Shown: piece after piece, positions 53,002-61,909 of the stretch
How positions within the stretch are numbered: position 1 is the first letter of the stretch
Layout: every line of letters starts with the position of its first letter
NCBI RefSeq assembly: GCF_900220995.1
Contig: NZ_OBQF01000006.1
Location: forward strand, 62,126 to 126,125
Source of the DNA: Salinicoccus kekensis
Lineage (GTDB): Bacteria > Bacillota > Bacilli > Staphylococcales > Salinicoccaceae
Direction: 5' to 3'
DNA: 64,000 bases
Translations under genes and position numbers: made by a program
Notes under the pieces: model-generated
Seen by the model: only the letters and a program-made list of their open reading frames with translations
What the model was told of the DNA's origin: nothing
Databases searched by the model: none

Positions 53002-53811
53002 CTAAATCTGTGCCTGCTCCTTGACGAAGTCATCCACCGTCGCATCGGCATGTTCATCAAAGTAGATGCAGATCTGATGGCCCATGATGCATTCGATGTT
53101 GATTTCCATTTCATATATGTCTTCAAGGATATCTTTCTTGATCACTTCGTTCTTCGTGCCGCTGATTGCGACTTCGCCGTCTTTCAGTGCAACGATGTTG
53201 TCCGAGTAACATGATGCGAAGTTGATGTCGTGTATGACGATGATGATCGTCTTATTCCTCTCGCGCACAAGCCGCCTCAAAATCTGCATGATCTGCACCG
53301 AGTGCTTCATATCCAGGTTATTGAGCGGTTCATCCAGGAAGATATATTCCGTATCCTGGGCGATCGTCATGGCGATGTATGCACGCTGCCTCTGCCCGCC
53401 TGAAAGTTCATCTATGAACCTGTCTTCAAATTCACCGAGCTCCATGTAATCGATGGCTTCATCTATGAGCGCATTGTCCTCGTTGGTCAACCGCCCTTTT
53501 GAATAGGGATAACGTCCGAATGCAATCAGCTCGCGGACGGTGATCTTCAGTTCGAGATGGTTGGACTGCTTCAGTATCGATATCTTCTTGGCAAGTTCAC
53601 TGTTCGGCTGTGTGAAGATGTTTTCACCTTCCAGCAGCACATCACCTGAATCGTTGTCCAGGAGCCGTGTAATCATGGACAGGACCGTACTTTTCCCCGC
53701 CCCGTTCGGTCCGATCAATGAAGTGATCTTTCCTTTGGCAATCGATAACGATACATCATCCACCACTTTTTTGTCACCGTACAGCTTTGTGATTCCTTTG
53801 ACGCTAATCAT
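53002..53811 (-). CDS. Iron-siderophore ABC transporter ATPase, YclP type
   Basis: 269 residues. Walker A GPNGAGKS (about 33-40), signature LSGGQRQR, Walker B FLDEPLNNLD, and the H-loop histidine in VIHDINFA. FecE-like subunit powering siderophore import. Overlaps yclO-like permease by 4 bp. Confidence 0.92.
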   Translation of the reverse strand: MISVKGITKLYGDKKVVDDVSLSIAKGKITSLIGPNGAGKSTVLSMITRLLDNDSGDVLLEGENIFTQPNSELAKKISILKQSNHLELKITVRELIAFGRYPYSKGRLTNEDNALIDEAIDYMELGEFEDRFIDELSGGQRQRAYIAMTIAQDTEYIFLDEPLNNLDMKHSVQIMQILRRLVRERNKTIIIVIHDINFASCYSDNIVALKDGEVAISGTKNEVIKKDILEDIYEMEINIECIMGHQICIYFDEHADATVDDFVKEQAQI

Positions 53812-54767
53812 TTGCGTCCCCTCCTAAGCATTAAATAAATAAAGTAAACGCCGCCGACTAAGTTGATTATAACACTGATTTCCACACTGTTCTGAAAAAC
53901 GAACTGGACGATCATCTGTCCGAGGACGAGTGCGATGATGCTGATCAATGACGTGCCCACCAGCAGATACGCGTGTTTATACGTTTTGAAAAGTTCATGG
54001 GCAATGTTTACAACGAGCAGGCCCAGGAACATGATTGGTCCGACGAGCGCCGTCGACACCGATACAAGGATTGCGATTATGACAAGGAGCTGTGAAACTT
54101 TCCTGTCATAATTGACACCGAGGTTGATTGCGGCATCCCTGCCGAGCGCCAGTACATCAAGTGAATGGAAGTCCATGAACACGATGATGAGCATGATGAT
54201 GAGTATGACTGCCGTAAGCAGCATCAGGTTTTCATTGACTGCATTGAATGATGCAAATAACGCATTCTGAAGGACCAGAAAGTCATCCGGGCTGATCAGC
54301 TGCTGCATGAATGTGGACAGGTTGCCGAAAAATGTCCCAAGGATGATCCCGATGAGCAGTAATATGAATATGTTGTTCCTCGTCAGCCTGAACAGGTATT
54401 TGAACACGAAAAGTGTGAACAAAGTGAGCAGGATGAGACTGAGGAAATAGTTCAGCTGCGAATTCAAAAGCAGGGGTGAGCTCACGCCTGCCAGGAAGAC
54501 GATCGTCGTCTGTATGAAGACGTATACCGAATCCAGCCCCATGATTGATGGTGTCAGGATCCTGTTCTTGACGATGGTCTGGAAAATCACCGTTGAAACC
54601 GCTATGGCAACTCCGACTATGACGATGGCGGCCACACGCCGGATCCGTGAGGGCGCCTGATAAAAGAATATATCCATATCGATCTGATAGAGCAGATAAA
54701 AGCCTGTCACAAGGAGCGCCAGGATGGACAGCCCCACGAGGAGTTTATTCTTGTAGTCTTTAAGCAT
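53808..54767 (-). CDS. Iron-siderophore ABC transporter permease, YclO type
   Basis: 319 residues, about nine membrane segments, FecCD family. Conserved segment TPSIMGLDSVYVF near 95-107 and the coupling region GRDAAINLGVNYDR. Pairs with the next permease. Overlaps it by 8 bp. Confidence 0.9.
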   Translation of the reverse strand: MLKDYKNKLLVGLSILALLVTGFYLLYQIDMDIFFYQAPSRIRRVAAIVIVGVAIAVSTVIFQTIVKNRILTPSIMGLDSVYVFIQTTIVFLAGVSSPLLLNSQLNYFLSLILLTLFTLFVFKYLFRLTRNNIFILLLIGIILGTFFGNLSTFMQQLISPDDFLVLQNALFASFNAVNENLMLLTAVILIIMLIIVFMDFHSLDVLALGRDAAINLGVNYDRKVSQLLVIIAILVSVSTALVGPIMFLGLLVVNIAHELFKTYKHAYLLVGTSLISIIALVLGQMIVQFVFQNSVEISVIINLVGGVYFIYLMLRRGRK

Positions 54768-55728
54768 TTGTCTTCACCCTCCTGTATATCATCCACAAGA
54801 AGATGAAGCTGCCGAATATCGCAATCATAAGACCGACCGATATTTCATATGGATAAATAAGTACTCTGCCCAGTATGTCACAGAACATGACGAAAATCGC
54901 ACCGAGAACCGCAGTGGAGTAGATCGTCTTCTGAAGGTGATCACCTTTGAACATCGATACGATGTTCGGGATGATCAGTCCGAGGAAGGGCAGCATGCCC
55001 ACCGTCACCACGACCAGCGCCGTGATTGCCGCAGTGATGAAGAGTCCGGTATATAAAACCCTTGTGTAGTTCATTCCAAGGTTTTTGGAGAAATCCTCGC
55101 CCATGCCGGCAACAGTGAACTGATTTGCAAATAAAACCGCGATGATGAGCAATGGAATACTTATGTATAAAATTTCATACCTTCCGGAAATGACGGTTGA
55201 AAAACTGCCGTGCATCCACCCGGATATGACCTGCAGTGAATTCGTCCTGAGTGCAATGAAGGTCGCTATGCTTGAAACCACACCGCCGAGCATCAGCCCG
55301 ATCAACGGGACGAAGATCACGTCTTTAAGTTTTATCCTCGTGATGATCTGCATGAAGAGCAGTGTGCCGAAAATCGCAAGCACCAGTGAGAAGGCCAGCC
55401 TGCCGAACAGGTTGATCGCCGGGAACATCACGAGCCCGATCAGTATACCGAGCTGGGCCCAGTCCATCGTCCCTGCTGTTGTAGGGGAGACGAATTTGTT
55501 GCGGGTCAGCTGCTGCATGATCAAACCGCTGACCGCAAGGGATGCACCCGCTATGATGATGGATACGGTCCTTGGGAATCTGCTGGTTGCCAGTATGTTC
55601 TGCTGCTGTTCCGACAAGTTGAATATTTCGTTTATAGATAGTGGAATTACTCCTACAAACATTGAAATTATTGATAGGATTATAAGTATGATAATCAATA
55701 TATCAATACGAAATAATTTTTGTGCCAT
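54760..55728 (-). CDS. Iron-siderophore ABC transporter permease, YclN type
   Basis: 322 residues, FecCD family with about nine membrane segments, the TSRFPRTVSIIIAGASLAVSG entry and the FVSPTTAGTMDWAQLG motif. First gene of the importer. The ATG at 55726-55728 is the best start (AAGG and GGTGG just upstream); the frame is open further up through the Fur box, which cannot be coding. A Fur box and promoter lie immediately upstream. Confidence 0.9.
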   Translation of the reverse strand: MAQKLFRIDILIIILIILSIISMFVGVIPLSINEIFNLSEQQQNILATSRFPRTVSIIIAGASLAVSGLIMQQLTRNKFVSPTTAGTMDWAQLGILIGLVMFPAINLFGRLAFSLVLAIFGTLLFMQIITRIKLKDVIFVPLIGLMLGGVVSSIATFIALRTNSLQVISGWMHGSFSTVISGRYEILYISIPLLIIAVLFANQFTVAGMGEDFSKNLGMNYTRVLYTGLFITAAITALVVVTVGMLPFLGLIIPNIVSMFKGDHLQKTIYSTAVLGAIFVMFCDILGRVLIYPYEISVGLMIAIFGSFIFLWMIYRRVKTNA

Positions 55729-55744
55729 TTCCACCATCCTTAAC

Positions 55745-55759
55745 TGATAATGATTATCA
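55745..55759. promoter_or_regulatory. Fur box of the siderophore importer operon
   Basis: TGATAATGATTATCA, a perfect 7-1-7 Fur palindrome. It lies just downstream of the inferred transcription start, so iron-bound Fur would block transcription. Confidence 0.93.
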
Positions 55760-55776
55760 ATACGGTCATAATTAGT

Positions 55777-55804
55777 ATTATACACCGTATATCTCGATTT
55801 TCAA
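55777..55804 (-). promoter_or_regulatory. Promoter of the siderophore importer operon
   Basis: On the minus strand: TTGAAA (55799-55804), 16-bp spacer, TATAAT (55777-55782). Confidence 0.75.
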
Positions 55805-55825
55805 GCTGGAAGAGTGACAATCCGA

Positions 55826-55857
55826 AGAAAAAACTACCTTGGGCAAGGTAGTTTTAA
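55826..55857 (-). terminator. Terminator of the SDR-like gene
   Basis: 12-bp stem AAAACTACCTTG/CAAGGTAGTTTT and TTTC on the minus strand; it overlaps the stop codon. Confidence 0.8.
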
Positions 55858-56537
55858 TTGATGATTATCGTTTCTCCCGTGGGCTGGCTGCCCCCGTCAG
55901 ATAAAATATCCATTAATGTATCGATGGCCTGGGGGTTGGCCCGCTCAAGCGAATCTTCCATGGATTCTTTGTATGAAGGTCTGTAACTGAGCGCATACAC
56001 ATCGATATCTTCCTTACTGAGCTCGATCGCCGTCGAGTGGGTCAGCGCTTCGATGGCACCCGTCACAGTATAGTATAAATTGCGTTCATAAACTTCTTCA
56101 AAGGAAGGTTCAATCACATTGATGATCTTCGCTTCACTTTCATCCTTCAGAAGCGGACGCAGCACCCTTGTACCGAGATAAGTGCCCCACACGTGCTCAT
56201 ATACCACTTCGTTGAATTCCTCGAACGTCAGATCATAGATGGATTTGCTTTCACTGTGTATCGTGTGGATCAGGATGATGCCGTTCAGACTGTCGAAATC
56301 CCGTTCTATTTCAGACAGCACATTCTGCCAGTCGATCTCCTTGGACTGCTGAAGCAGTACAGCACTGTGCTGCCCTTCGGACGCTTCCTGTATCTCTTCG
56401 AGCAGCCGGTCCAGTGCGACATGATCCAATCCCGTCAAGATCAGATTTGCACCAACACCCGCCAGGTGTTTGGATAAATCAGAACCAAGAGGCGATGTCG
56501 CATTGGCTATGATATAAGTCTTATCATCCAGTCTCAT
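55854..56537 (-). CDS. SDR-like protein lacking the catalytic lysine
   Basis: 227 residues, overall Rossmann pattern of classical short-chain dehydrogenases: N-terminal strand YIIANATSPLGSDL in place of TGxxxGxG, and a late YYTVTGAIEALTHSTAIEL helix where YxxxK is expected but no lysine is present. The cofactor loop and the triad are therefore altered, so it may be inactive or a binding protein. Neighbours (siderophore importer, YtkA-like lipoprotein) do not indicate a role. Its own terminator follows. Confidence 0.8.
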   Translation of the reverse strand: MRLDDKTYIIANATSPLGSDLSKHLAGVGANLILTGLDHVALDRLLEEIQEASEGQHSAVLLQQSKEIDWQNVLSEIERDFDSLNGIILIHTIHSESKSIYDLTFEEFNEVVYEHVWGTYLGTRVLRPLLKDESEAKIINVIEPSFEEVYERNLYYTVTGAIEALTHSTAIELSKEDIDVYALSYRPSYKESMEDSLERANPQAIDTLMDILSDGGSQPTGETIIIN

Positions 56538-56613
56538 GTTTACCTCCTGCTACTGTGATACCAATATTATACCCAATCGGGCATTGGATTACACAGATTT
56601 CCGCCTGCAGGAA

Positions 56614-57021
56614 TTATTCCACGATGACCTCTGAGCTTGGCATCGTGTGCAGTGAGTATGCATCGACATGGGAGATGACGGTGTATGTACCCGCTTCTTT
56701 GAAAGTGTATTCCACGGTGTACTCGCCGTTTCCGGAATGTTCGGCATCGATTTCCTCGACCGTTTCGCCTGCCTCATCCTGGATTTCAAACATCACGCGG
56801 TCCGCATCGGTCACATCTTCATCATTTGATGTGACATAAGCCGTCAGGACTTCAGTGTCTCCTGCCATGATATGGTCCGGTGCGGCAAGATCGACTTCCA
56901 GGGTCCTCATCTCATCGGACTCGGGCGCGTCATGATTCATTTCCCCGGAGTCTCCGCCATTGCCGCAGCCGGCAAGGATGATGCCTGCAAATAATACGAG
57001 CAATAAAGATTTCATTTTCAT
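56614..57021 (-). CDS. YtkA-like lipoprotein
   Basis: 135 residues. Lipobox ending at Cys19 (LAGC), short acidic linker, then a YtkA/FixH-like immunoglobulin-type domain (about 45-132) with GNGEYTVEYTFKEAGTYTV. Homologues in Firmicutes are associated with copper or cytochrome oxidase handling, but not proven. The start ATG at 57019-57021 follows AAGGAG by 8 bases. Confidence 0.85.
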   Translation of the reverse strand: MKMKSLLLVLFAGIILAGCGNGGDSGEMNHDAPESDEMRTLEVDLAAPDHIMAGDTEVLTAYVTSNDEDVTDADRVMFEIQDEAGETVEEIDAEHSGNGEYTVEYTFKEAGTYTVISHVDAYSLHTMPSSEVIVE

Positions 57022-57090
57022 TTGAAAAACTCCTTTCCTTATCACTATAGCATCTGTTGAAACGGCCGGTCCTTTGAGTTTATAACCATT

Positions 57091-57558
57091 TTATGACTTT
57101 ATTTTACTGAGCAGGTTCGCCATTTCAATCGCGGCAGCTGCAGCATCCGAGCCTTTGTTCCCGAGTTTCGTCCCGGCACGCTCTATCGCCTGCTCGATCG
57201 TTTCGGTCGTGATCACGCCGAACATCACCGGCACGTCCGTCGAAAGGCCTGCTTCCATGATGCCAGATGCCGCCTGGCTGCATACATAATCATAATGGGT
57301 CGTGCTGCCCCGTATGACACAGCCGAGGCCGATGATGGCATCATACTTCCCCGACTCCGCCATCTGTTTTGCAGCGATCGGAATTTCGAACGCACCCGGT
57401 ACATAAGCGAGGTCGATGTCTTCAGCCCCCACCCCGTGGGCGGTCAGCGTACCTTCCGCCCCGGCGATCAGCCTCTCCGTGATGAAGTCATTGAACCTGC
57501 CTGCGACGATTGCGATCTTTAAATTTTCACCTTTCATGCCTGTTTGTATGATATTCAT
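57091..57558 (-). CDS. ribH: 6,7-dimethyl-8-ribityllumazine synthase
   Basis: 155 residues. It joins 5-amino-6-ribitylaminouracil and 3,4-dihydroxybutanone phosphate. [36 protein letters not shown] and the catalytic His in that segment are intact. Usually forms a 60-subunit shell. Last gene of ribD-ribE-ribBA-ribH; overlaps ribBA (ATGA). Confidence 0.97.
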   Translation of the reverse strand: MNIIQTGMKGENLKIAIVAGRFNDFITERLIAGAEGTLTAHGVGAEDIDLAYVPGAFEIPIAAKQMAESGKYDAIIGLGCVIRGSTTHYDYVCSQAASGIMEAGLSTDVPVMFGVITTETIEQAIERAGTKLGNKGSDAAAAAIEMANLLSKIKS

Positions 57559-58742
57559 TTCATTTCCTCCTGTAATTGGTGGCCGAGCTTCTCTTCTTTG
57601 ACATTCAGGTAGTCGGCATTATTGACGTTCGCTTCGATGATATGACTGCGTCTGTTGACTTCGATTCCTTCCTTTTCAAGGCCTGACACTTTGGCCGGGT
57701 TGTTGCTCAGCAGCGTCACCTGGTGGAGTCCGAGGCTTTTCAGCATTCCCGCCGCCGCTTCATAAGTCCTGAGATCGGCATCGAATCCGAGATGTGCGTT
57801 GGCTGTCACCGTATCAAATCCCTGCTCGATCAGCTCATAAGCTTTGAGCTTGTTCAAAAGGCCGATGCCCCTGCCTTCCTGGCGCATATACAGAATGACG
57901 CCGTCTTCGGCACTCATGATCTTCATGGCAAGGTCCAGCTGTTCCCCGCAGTCGCATCGCTCGCTGTGGAAAACATCGCCCGTCAGGCATTCGGAATGGA
58001 TCCTCACATTCATGTTCCCGCGCACTTCCCCGTGAAGGAGTGCGATGTGTTCATCCTCCGTCACCCTGTCTTTGAAGCCGAACATTTTAAAGCTGCCGTA
58101 CTTGGTCGGCATCTTGACTTCACTGTCCAGCGCCACCCGGTGGTTCGAGGCAATATAAGCTTTCAGTTCTTCTATCGTGATCATCTTCAGTCCGTGTTTC
58201 TCCTTATATGACTTCAGATCATCGACCCTTGCCATCGTCCCGTCGTCATTCATGATTTCACATATGACGCCTGCAGGCTTTGCATCCGTCAGCCGGCAGA
58301 GGTCGACCGCCGCCTCCGTGTGGCCCATCCTCTCGAGCACTCCGCCATCCTTTGCGATGAGCGGGAATATATGGCCGGGTGTATTGAAATCCACAGCCCT
58401 TGCGTTGTCATCGATCAATGCCTGTATCGTGTCGAAACGTTCAAATGCACTGATGCCCGTCGTCGTGGAAGTATGGTCTATGGATACGGTGAAGGCCGTG
58501 CCGTGCGGGTCGCTGTTTTTCTCCGCCATCGGCGAAAGTTCAAACTTTTGTGCTATGGATGTCGAGATGGGTGCACAGATCAGACCGCGTCCGTGCGTCG
58601 CCATGAAATTGATCGCCTCAGGCTGCATATATTCCGCGATGCCGACGAGGTCTCCCTCGTTTTCCCTGTCTTCATCATCGACGACGATGATCAGCCTGCC
58701 CTGCCTAAGATCCTCGAGTGCCGACTTTATGGAATCAAACAT
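57555..58742 (-). CDS. ribBA: Bifunctional DHBP synthase / GTP cyclohydrolase II
   Basis: 395 residues. N-terminal half (about 1-200) is 3,4-dihydroxybutanone-phosphate synthase with [11 protein letters not shown]; the C-terminal half is GTP cyclohydrolase II with the zinc cysteines in [15 protein letters not shown] and [10 protein letters not shown]. It supplies both precursors of lumazine. Both active sites look intact. Overlaps ribE by 8 bp. Confidence 0.97.
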   Translation of the reverse strand: MFDSIKSALEDLRQGRLIIVVDDEDRENEGDLVGIAEYMQPEAINFMATHGRGLICAPISTSIAQKFELSPMAEKNSDPHGTAFTVSIDHTSTTTGISAFERFDTIQALIDDNARAVDFNTPGHIFPLIAKDGGVLERMGHTEAAVDLCRLTDAKPAGVICEIMNDDGTMARVDDLKSYKEKHGLKMITIEELKAYIASNHRVALDSEVKMPTKYGSFKMFGFKDRVTEDEHIALLHGEVRGNMNVRIHSECLTGDVFHSERCDCGEQLDLAMKIMSAEDGVILYMRQEGRGIGLLNKLKAYELIEQGFDTVTANAHLGFDADLRTYEAAAGMLKSLGLHQVTLLSNNPAKVSGLEKEGIEVNRRSHIIEANVNNADYLNVKEEKLGHQLQEEMK

Positions 58743-59364
58743 TCAGACCACCTGCTTTCAATAAATCTGCATCGCCATTTTTAAGCAGATGCTCCACATA
58801 TTTAACGATCTGATCTGCTTCGATGTTCACCCTGTCACCTGTCGCCTTGTCCGATAAAATTGTGCGTTCAAGCGTTTCCGGGATGAGGTTCAGCGTGATG
58901 ACCGATGCACCGTGATCGATTTTGAATAAAGTGAGGCTCGTGCCCTCGATCGTCACCGATCCCTGCTCCGTCATATATTTCATCAGACGTTTCGGACATG
59001 CCACCTTCATGACCAGGGCGTTGCCGTCATGCGTCAGGGAAACGACTTCCCCTGTGCCGTCGACATGGCCGCTGACGAGATGGCCGCCGAGGCGGTCGGA
59101 TAACCTCACCGCCCTCTCGAGGTTCACCGCGTCACCGGCTTGTATGCCGTCAAGGCTCGTGATCCGTTTCGTTTCATTGATCATCGTCACCTTGAATGAC
59201 CCATGATTTATATCATATGCCGTGAGACAGGCACCGTTCACGGCGATCGAATCGCCTTCTTTGATGTCATCGAGCGTTGTGTGTGAGATCTTTATTTCCG
59301 TATCTTCCTCTGAACTTCTGATTTCTGCTATTCTGCCTTTTTCTTCAATCAAACCTGTAAACAT
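58735..59364 (-). CDS. ribE: Riboflavin synthase, alpha chain
   Basis: 209 residues, two similar lumazine-binding barrels (1-95 and 96-190). MFTGLIEEKG opens repeat 1 and VSGHVDGTGEV opens repeat 2. Dismutates two lumazines to riboflavin. Starts 1 bp after the ribD stop (GGAGG upstream). Confidence 0.96.
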   Translation of the reverse strand: MFTGLIEEKGRIAEIRSSEEDTEIKISHTTLDDIKEGDSIAVNGACLTAYDINHGSFKVTMINETKRITSLDGIQAGDAVNLERAVRLSDRLGGHLVSGHVDGTGEVVSLTHDGNALVMKVACPKRLMKYMTEQGSVTIEGTSLTLFKIDHGASVITLNLIPETLERTILSDKATGDRVNIEADQIVKYVEHLLKNGDADLLKAGGLNV

Positions 59365-60402
59365 CTAATTCCTCCTGTAAGTCAATTTTAAATCCGACTG
59401 GAGTTTTTCGACGTCTGCAAGTTCCAGCTCAATCGCTTCTTCCATGCCGCTGAGTGCATTTTGAAACAGCTCATGCCTGGACCTGCCAAATAATTTCGGG
59501 GCAATATATAAAATCATCTGGTCGTAAAGTCCTGTGCTGATGAGGGCAGTATGTATCCGGCTGCCGCCTTCAACCAAAACACTGCCGATATCGTAATCAA
59601 TGTATAATTTCTTCAATATATCTTCATATGAAAATTTGCCGTATTCAATATCGTAAATATTTTCGAATTTACGGTTCTCTTCATTCGATGTAAAGATGAC
59701 CGGCTTCTCCGGATGCTTTTCAAGGTTCAATCCCTCTGTAAGCATCCGATCTCCGAGCAGGATGACGGGTTTCGGATGATTCCCCCCGCCCTCGATCCTT
59801 GCGGTCAGCCTAGGATCATCACGCATCAGCGTGCCGCCGCCGATGAGGATCGCATCATGTGAATGACGCAGGTGCTGCACGTCTTCACGTGCGGACCCGC
59901 CTGTGATCCATTTGCTTGTGCCGTCATCGAGCGCCATCTTGCCGTCAAGGCTCATCGCCGCTTTCAAGGTGACCATCGGCCGCCCGGCCAACAGATGAGT
60001 GAAGAACGTCTCGTAAAGTGCGTCCACTTCATGATGCGGCTGATGCTCTGCATGGATTCCGGCCGCCTCCAGCACTTCATGGCCGGAGACTTTCGGATTT
60101 TCATCCTTGACCGCATAAAACACTCTTTTGATGCCGGCTTCCTTGATGGCATCCGTGCACGGCGGCGTCCTGCCGTGATGCGAGCACGGCTCGAGTGTGA
60201 CATAAATGTCTGCGCCTTCAGAGGCGGTGATGCATGACTTGATCGCACGCACTTCCGCATGATCCGTCCCGAGCGCGAGATGACTGCCCGCCCCGATCAC
60301 CATGCCGTCTTTTATGATGACGGCACCGACAGGCGGGTTGCGGCGCGTCTGACCGTCTGCAATTTTCGCCATCGCAATCGCTTTTTCCATGTATATGCTC
60401 AA
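59365..60402 (-). CDS. ribD: Bifunctional pyrimidine deaminase/reductase RibD
   Basis: 345 residues. N-terminal zinc deaminase (about 1-145) with HAEVRAI and PCSHHGRTPPC, C-terminal reductase (about 150-345) with KAAMSLDGK and VEGGSRI. The best start is TTG at 60400-60402 with AGGAGG 6 bases upstream, and it aligns with B. subtilis RibD as I recall it; the ATG four codons on is too far from the SD. An FMN riboswitch and terminator precede it. Confidence 0.95.
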   Translation of the reverse strand: MSIYMEKAIAMAKIADGQTRRNPPVGAVIIKDGMVIGAGSHLALGTDHAEVRAIKSCITASEGADIYVTLEPCSHHGRTPPCTDAIKEAGIKRVFYAVKDENPKVSGHEVLEAAGIHAEHQPHHEVDALYETFFTHLLAGRPMVTLKAAMSLDGKMALDDGTSKWITGGSAREDVQHLRHSHDAILIGGGTLMRDDPRLTARIEGGGNHPKPVILLGDRMLTEGLNLEKHPEKPVIFTSNEENRKFENIYDIEYGKFSYEDILKKLYIDYDIGSVLVEGGSRIHTALISTGLYDQMILYIAPKLFGRSRHELFQNALSGMEEAIELELADVEKLQSDLKLTYRRN

Positions 60403-60418
60403 GTCTTCCCTCCTGAAA

Positions 60419-60458
60419 TAAAAAAAAGCCCCGATGAAGAAATATTCATCAGGACTTA
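60419..60458 (-). terminator. Regulated terminator of the FMN riboswitch
   Basis: 12-bp stem (AGTCCTGATGAA with TTCATCGGGGCT, G-T pairs) and TTTTTTTT, ending just before the ribD ribosome-binding site. It is the expression platform: FMN binding should favour this hairpin. Confidence 0.8.
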
Positions 60459-60534
60459 AAAAATTGTATGCTAAATAATGTGGTGCATAGAAGCAACACA
60501 AACTAAACGTATAGTATAAAATACGTCTGCATCA

Positions 60535-60660
60535 TTCTCTCTCCCATCCAGACTCTAACTGTCGGCTTCAGATTTGCACTGAATCAGCCATACGCAACAG
60601 AATTGCGTACAGGTCGCGGGCTTTAACCGCCGGTTGGGAATTTCACCCTGCCCCGAAAGA
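60535..60660 (-). promoter_or_regulatory. FMN riboswitch (RFN element)
   Basis: On the minus strand the conserved aptamer blocks appear in order: GGGGCAGGGTGAAATTCCC, ACCGGCGGTTAAAGCCCGCGA, a variable hairpin, then TGATTCAGTGCAAATCTG and the closing GGATGGGAGAGA. Binds flavin mononucleotide and shuts off the rib operon when it is plentiful. Confidence 0.97.
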
Positions 60661-60689
60661 ATTATATTCAGTTGAAAAACTCTAACCTA

Positions 60690-60717
60690 ATCATATACGA
60701 ATAATAGGAATTGTCAA
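60690..60717 (-). promoter_or_regulatory. Promoter of the rib operon
   Basis: On the minus strand: TTGACA (60712-60717), 16-bp spacer, TATGAT (60690-60695), about 25 bp before the riboswitch. Confidence 0.85.
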
Positions 60718-60752
60718 CCAAAGAAGACGGAATGTTTTATTATTCTGGAAAT

Positions 60753-60838
60753 TCCGATTATCTTTCTAATTTCTACCTGACTTAATCGAATAAAGAGACG
60801 GATTTCGATTATCTCCTGATTTCAACCCGACTTAATCG
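60753..60838. repeat. Two palindromic elements, 51-bp period (array 4)
   Basis: Two units with arms CGATTA and TAATCG: 60755-60788 and 60806-60838. The left arms are 51 bp apart, the right arms 50, because one unit has one extra central base. Centres are alike (TCTCCTGATTTCAACCCGACT type). The centre resembles that of array 3 (ends CGACT next to the right arm), although arms are different. It lies between the nrdF terminator and the rib promoter. Confidence 0.7.
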
Positions 60839-60868
60839 GATTTTGAAGATGCGCCTTCCGCCACCATA

Positions 60869-60910
60869 TAAAAAAGCCCCGCGGAAACCGGCAGTTTCCG
60901 TGGGGCTCAT
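60869..60910 (-). terminator. Terminator of nrdF
   Basis: Long stem around GCCCC-CGGAAAC/GTTTCCG-GGGGC with TTTTTT on the minus strand. Confidence 0.88.
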
Positions 60911-60920
60911 CTAAAATATT

Positions 60921-61889
60921 TTAAGTTTCAAACACGAAATCATCATCCTGCAAAGGCTCGACGTTCAATGCAAGCACATAGCCGTCGCCTTTCACACTGA
61001 AGAAGTCGTGGTTCTTGGTGGTCGTATCCAGTGCGTTTTCAATGATCGGATTGAACCCTTTTTCTTCATAGTAAGGTTCGAAGCCGAGGTTTGCGAGTGC
61101 TTTATTGGCGTTGTACGTGACGTAGTTCATGACGTCATCCGTCAGGCCGATCTTGTCATAAAGCTCTTTTGTATACTCCGCTTCATTTGCGTACAATTCC
61201 TTCATCAGCTCATACATCTCGTTATCCGCGCGCTGCTGCTCTTCCTGTGACATCTCGCCCCTCAGGCTCTGTGCATCGAGTCCGACGAAGACGCCGTGGA
61301 TGGATTCATCCAGCAGGATTTTACGGATGACTTCTCCGCTTGTCGTCATGCGTCCCTGCCCCGCCAGATAAAGCGGGTAATAGAAGCCTGAATAGAAGAG
61401 GAATGATTCAAGGAACACCGATGCAACGCGTGCCATATACTGGTCATAGACGGATGCATTCCTGTCGAACAGCTTATGGTAGCGGCTCACGATCTTATCG
61501 GATTTATACACAAGGTGTTTATTGTTCGGCACCCATTCATCCAACAGTTCATCCGTTTCCTTTGAAGAGATCAGGGTGGAGAAGATATGCGAATAGGATT
61601 TCGCATGGACCTGCTCCATCATCCCCATGAATGAGTAGACCGCCTTTTTACGCAGGTCTTTGGTATGCAGCAGGATGAGCGGCATGCCGTCATCCGCCTG
61701 GTGTGTGTCGAGACCCGTCAGGCCTGCAAGCACTTTTTTGAAAGTGTCCTTTTCATCATCAGACATCCCCGACCAGGAACTTAAGTCTTTCGATACTTTG
61801 AATTCGGACTCCACCCACATTTGTGAGATGTTCTGGCGCCAGAATACATTGGTCATGTCATCTTCTTTATTCCAGTTTACTGCTATCAT
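60921..61889 (-). CDS. nrdF: Class Ib ribonucleotide reductase, small subunit
   Basis: 322 residues. Carries the dimetal-tyrosyl radical cofactor: Glu/His metal ligands are visible in EQVHAKSYSHIF and DESIHGVFVG. Pairs with NrdE to reduce ribonucleoside diphosphates. ATG at 61887-61889 follows AAGGAG by 8 bases, and MIAVNWN matches staphylococcal NrdF. 20 bp after nrdE. Confidence 0.97.
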   Translation of the reverse strand: MIAVNWNKEDDMTNVFWRQNISQMWVESEFKVSKDLSSWSGMSDDEKDTFKKVLAGLTGLDTHQADDGMPLILLHTKDLRKKAVYSFMGMMEQVHAKSYSHIFSTLISSKETDELLDEWVPNNKHLVYKSDKIVSRYHKLFDRNASVYDQYMARVASVFLESFLFYSGFYYPLYLAGQGRMTTSGEVIRKILLDESIHGVFVGLDAQSLRGEMSQEEQQRADNEMYELMKELYANEAEYTKELYDKIGLTDDVMNYVTYNANKALANLGFEPYYEEKGFNPIIENALDTTTKNHDFFSVKGDGYVLALNVEPLQDDDFVFET

Positions 61890-61909
61890 TTATATGACTC
61901 CTTCATCTA

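Noticed and set aside
54760-55785. Longer start of the first siderophore permease
   Set aside because: The extension would be encoded by the Fur box and leader; SD supports 55728.
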